This document shows positions 5,479 through 7,012 of a stretch of 7,012 bases of DNA, in pieces (the first letter of the stretch is position 1; the number at the start of each line of letters is the position of its first letter). Below the pieces are notes generated by a model. That model made no database searches. It was not told the origin of the DNA and saw only the letters and a program-made list of their open reading frames with translations. The position numbers and the translations under genes were made by a program. The DNA comes from an uncultured Desulfovibrio sp. (GTDB lineage: Bacteria; Desulfobacterota; Desulfovibrionia; Desulfovibrionales; Desulfovibrionaceae): contig URHE01000091.1 in the NCBI GenBank assembly GCA_900547595.1, positions 1 to 7,012 of the forward strand, given 5' to 3'.

Positions 5479-5838
5479 GTTCTGCTCGGGCTGACTTTTG
5501 GACGGCTGCTTGGCGGGAGCGCGCATGGTGATCTGGCCTTCGATGACGCCGCCCTCCTCGGTGAGCAGGCTCGGCGTCTGAAGCGTGCCCTCCAGCACCC
5601 CCGACGCATAGACCACCACGCGCCGCTTGGCCGTCACTTCGCCGTTGAAATGCCCGGAAAGCAGAAGCTCGCCCACGGCGATGGTGCCGTTCACCTGGGC
5701 GTCCTTGCCCACATTGAGGGTGCCGTCGCTCGTGATGTCGCCCGTGAACCTGCCTTCGATGCGCACCGTGCCCTTGAAGCCGAGCTTGCCTTCATACACG
5801 GTATCCGAACCGAGGTAGGCGATCTCATCCTTGCCCAT
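5476..5838 (-). CDS. Bactofilin (polymer-forming cytoskeletal protein)
   Basis: This 120-residue protein is a typical short bactofilin. The start is the ATG at 5838, preceded on the minus strand by a purine-rich GGAGAGGAA stretch at suitable spacing. Residues about 8-105 show the repeating short beta-strand pattern of the right-handed beta-helix core (YEGKLGFKGTVRIEGRF, GTLNVGKDAQVNGTI, GELLLSGHFNGEV, KRRVVVYASGVLEGTL, EEGGVIEGQITM), flanked by short polar tails with a Pro/Lys/Gln-rich C-terminus. Bactofilins self-assemble without nucleotide into filaments, often on the inner membrane, and in studied bacteria affect cell curvature, stalk growth or placement of wall enzymes. The gene starts 26 bp after the rodA stop, so the two are probably co-transcribed, which suggests a role in patterning wall growth. 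The stop codon lies in an inverted repeat, so the C-terminal tail may have been set by insertion of that element. Confidence 0.93.
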   Translation of the reverse strand: MGKDEIAYLGSDTVYEGKLGFKGTVRIEGRFTGDITSDGTLNVGKDAQVNGTIAVGELLLSGHFNGEVTAKRRVVVYASGVLEGTLQTPSLLTEEGGVIEGQITMRAPAKQPSKSQPEQN

Positions 5839-5864
5839 GTTTCCTCTCCCCCATGACGCGAATG

Positions 5865-6971
5865 CTAGCCCTTGAACATGAAGCGCCGCATGGACACATT
5901 AAGCACAATCCCCAGCAAGGTAAAGTTGACGAGCGTCGCGCTGCCGCCATAGCTGATGAACGGCAGCGGGATGCCCACCACCGGCATGAGCCCGATGACC
6001 ATGCCCATGTTGATGAATATCTGCCAGAAAAAATAAAAAAAGACGCCCACCACCAGCATGCTGCCGAACCTGTCCTTGGCCTGGACGGCCGTGGAAAAGA
6101 TGGACAGGAGAAAAAGGCAGAACAGCGTCACCAGGGCCACGCAGCCCACAAAGCCCCACTCCTCGCCGAAAACCGCCACGGCGAAGTCCGAATGGCGCTC
6201 CGGGAGGAACCGGAGCTGGCTCTGCGTGCCTTCGCCGTAGCCCTTGCCCCATATCTCGCCGGAGCCGATGGCAATGCGTGACTGGAGGATGTGGTAGCCC
6301 GAGCCGCGCGGGTCATTGCCCGGGTCCAGAAAGGTGAGGATGCGCCGGCGCTGGTAATCGTGCATGCCCACGAACCACATGAACGCCGCGGCGCAGGGCG
6401 CGGCCACGAGGCAGGTCTTGACGACATAGCCCCTGACCCCGTGGAAGAGGATCATGCCGCCGAGAATGAGCAGGATGAGCATGGTCGTGCCGAGGTCCGG
6501 CTGGATGAGAATGAGCCCCGCGGGCACAAGGCCCACCGCAAGGACCGCGCAGAAGGACTTCCAGCCGAGCGGGCGCCCGTCCCTGGCGAGCAGGCGCGCC
6601 CCCAGCACCAGAACGGCCAGCTTGGCAAGCTCGGAGGGCTGGATGCTCATGAAGCCGAGCGAGAGCCAGCGCTTGGCGCCATAGACCGTCTTGCCGGCCA
6701 CCGGCACCAGGAGGAGCAGGACCAGCACGACGAGAAAGAACGGCCACGCCATGTTCCGCAGGCGGCGATAGTCAAAGCTCATGGCCAGCAGCATGCCGCA
6801 CAGGCCCACCAGCCCCCAGACGAGCTGACGCTGGTAGAAATCGGAAAAGGCCAGCCCCGCCTCAAGGCGCGTGCCGCTGGCGGAATAGAGATTGCCCACG
6901 CCCACGAGATAGAGGGCGAACATGCAGCCGAGCAGGCCCCAGTTGAGGTGGCTGAAAAGACGCTTATCCAT
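5865..6971 (-). CDS. rodA: Rod-shape protein RodA, SEDS peptidoglycan glycosyltransferase
   Basis: The protein has 368 residues from the ATG at 6971 (MDKRLFSHLNWGLL), nearly the length of E. coli RodA. An in-frame GTG at 6980 would add three residues; neither start has a clear Shine-Dalgarno site. It is an inner-membrane protein with about ten hydrophobic segments that polymerises lipid II glycan strands in the elongation complex, working with the transpeptidase PBP2. SEDS signatures include GAKRWLSLGFMSIQPSEL, IQPDLGTTMLIL (D159), GSGYHILQSRIAIGSG, FLPERHSDFAVAVFGEEWG and the C-terminal GIPLPFISYGGSA. D262 in ERHSDF corresponds to the catalytic aspartate, D262, of E. coli RodA. RodA is preferred over FtsW for the FLPERHSDF loop, the neighbouring bactofilin and the lack of a divisome gene cluster. 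It is probably in an operon with the downstream bactofilin; the promoter lies outside the window. Confidence 0.95.
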   Translation of the reverse strand: MDKRLFSHLNWGLLGCMFALYLVGVGNLYSASGTRLEAGLAFSDFYQRQLVWGLVGLCGMLLAMSFDYRRLRNMAWPFFLVVLVLLLLVPVAGKTVYGAKRWLSLGFMSIQPSELAKLAVLVLGARLLARDGRPLGWKSFCAVLAVGLVPAGLILIQPDLGTTMLILLILGGMILFHGVRGYVVKTCLVAAPCAAAFMWFVGMHDYQRRRILTFLDPGNDPRGSGYHILQSRIAIGSGEIWGKGYGEGTQSQLRFLPERHSDFAVAVFGEEWGFVGCVALVTLFCLFLLSIFSTAVQAKDRFGSMLVVGVFFYFFWQIFINMGMVIGLMPVVGIPLPFISYGGSATLVNFTLLGIVLNVSMRRFMFKG

Positions 6972-7012
6972 GACCCGCACCAGCCGGGGAAAGAACGGGC
7001 GCGGAAGCCCCC
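6964..7012 (-). CDS. Possible 3' end of an upstream gene overlapping the start of rodA (mrdA/PBP2 would fit)
   Basis: On the minus strand, one frame runs open from the right edge to a TAA at 6966-6964, giving a visible tail GASAPVLSPAGAGHG. It would overlap the rodA ATG by 8 bp. The mrdA gene for PBP2 commonly precedes rodA and such tail-to-head overlaps are usual, so this is a plausible C-terminus. Fifteen residues without a motif cannot identify it, and the rodA frame is itself open to the edge. Confidence 0.3.
   Translation of the reverse strand, partial: GASAPVLSPAGAGHG

Noticed and set aside
5404..5856. 150-residue plus-strand frame across the intergenic repeat
   Set aside because: It is antisense to the bactofilin, whose beta-helix repeats are unmistakable.

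Overview
The window is GC-rich, roughly two-thirds G+C by eye, with strong third-position GC bias. Gene content and protein style suggest a Desulfovibrio-like sulfate reducer (Desulfovibrionaceae); this is inference, because no rRNA or marker gene is present. Six protein genes are well supported, plus a possible seventh at the right edge.

Left block (1-3948, + strand): three genes joined by exact 4-bp ATGA overlaps. The first, cut by the left edge, is a LapG-type periplasmic cysteine protease (BTLCP family) with its Cys-His-Asp triad intact. The second is a 717-residue membrane receptor: periplasmic sensor, PAS-like domain, and an HD-GYP domain that has lost nearly all its metal ligands. The third is a DegT/DnrJ/EryC1/StrS sugar aminotransferase of the VioA-like subgroup. 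The first two resemble the LapG/LapD logic, in which a degenerate c-di-GMP receptor controls a surface-adhesin protease, but with an HD-GYP fold in place of GGDEF-EAL.

Middle (3949-5301): a 228-bp intergenic region holds a GC-rich hairpin, a good sigma70-type promoter and a leader with three consecutive stem-loops. It precedes alr, the alanine racemase that makes D-alanine for peptidoglycan.

Intergenic 5302-5475: an AT-richer island between convergent genes that is almost entirely inverted repeats. It includes a perfect 28-bp palindrome and a 139-bp segment bounded by 17-bp terminal inverted repeats (16/17 matching). It looks like a MITE-like or REP-like intergenic repeat that also serves as the terminator zone, and its right end contains the stop codon of the next gene.

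Right block (5476-7012, - strand): rodA, the SEDS peptidoglycan glycosyltransferase of elongation, followed 26 bp later by a bactofilin. With alr across the convergent junction, the right half is a cell-wall and cell-shape neighbourhood. The open frame overlapping the start of rodA may be the end of mrdA (PBP2), but too little is visible to be sure.
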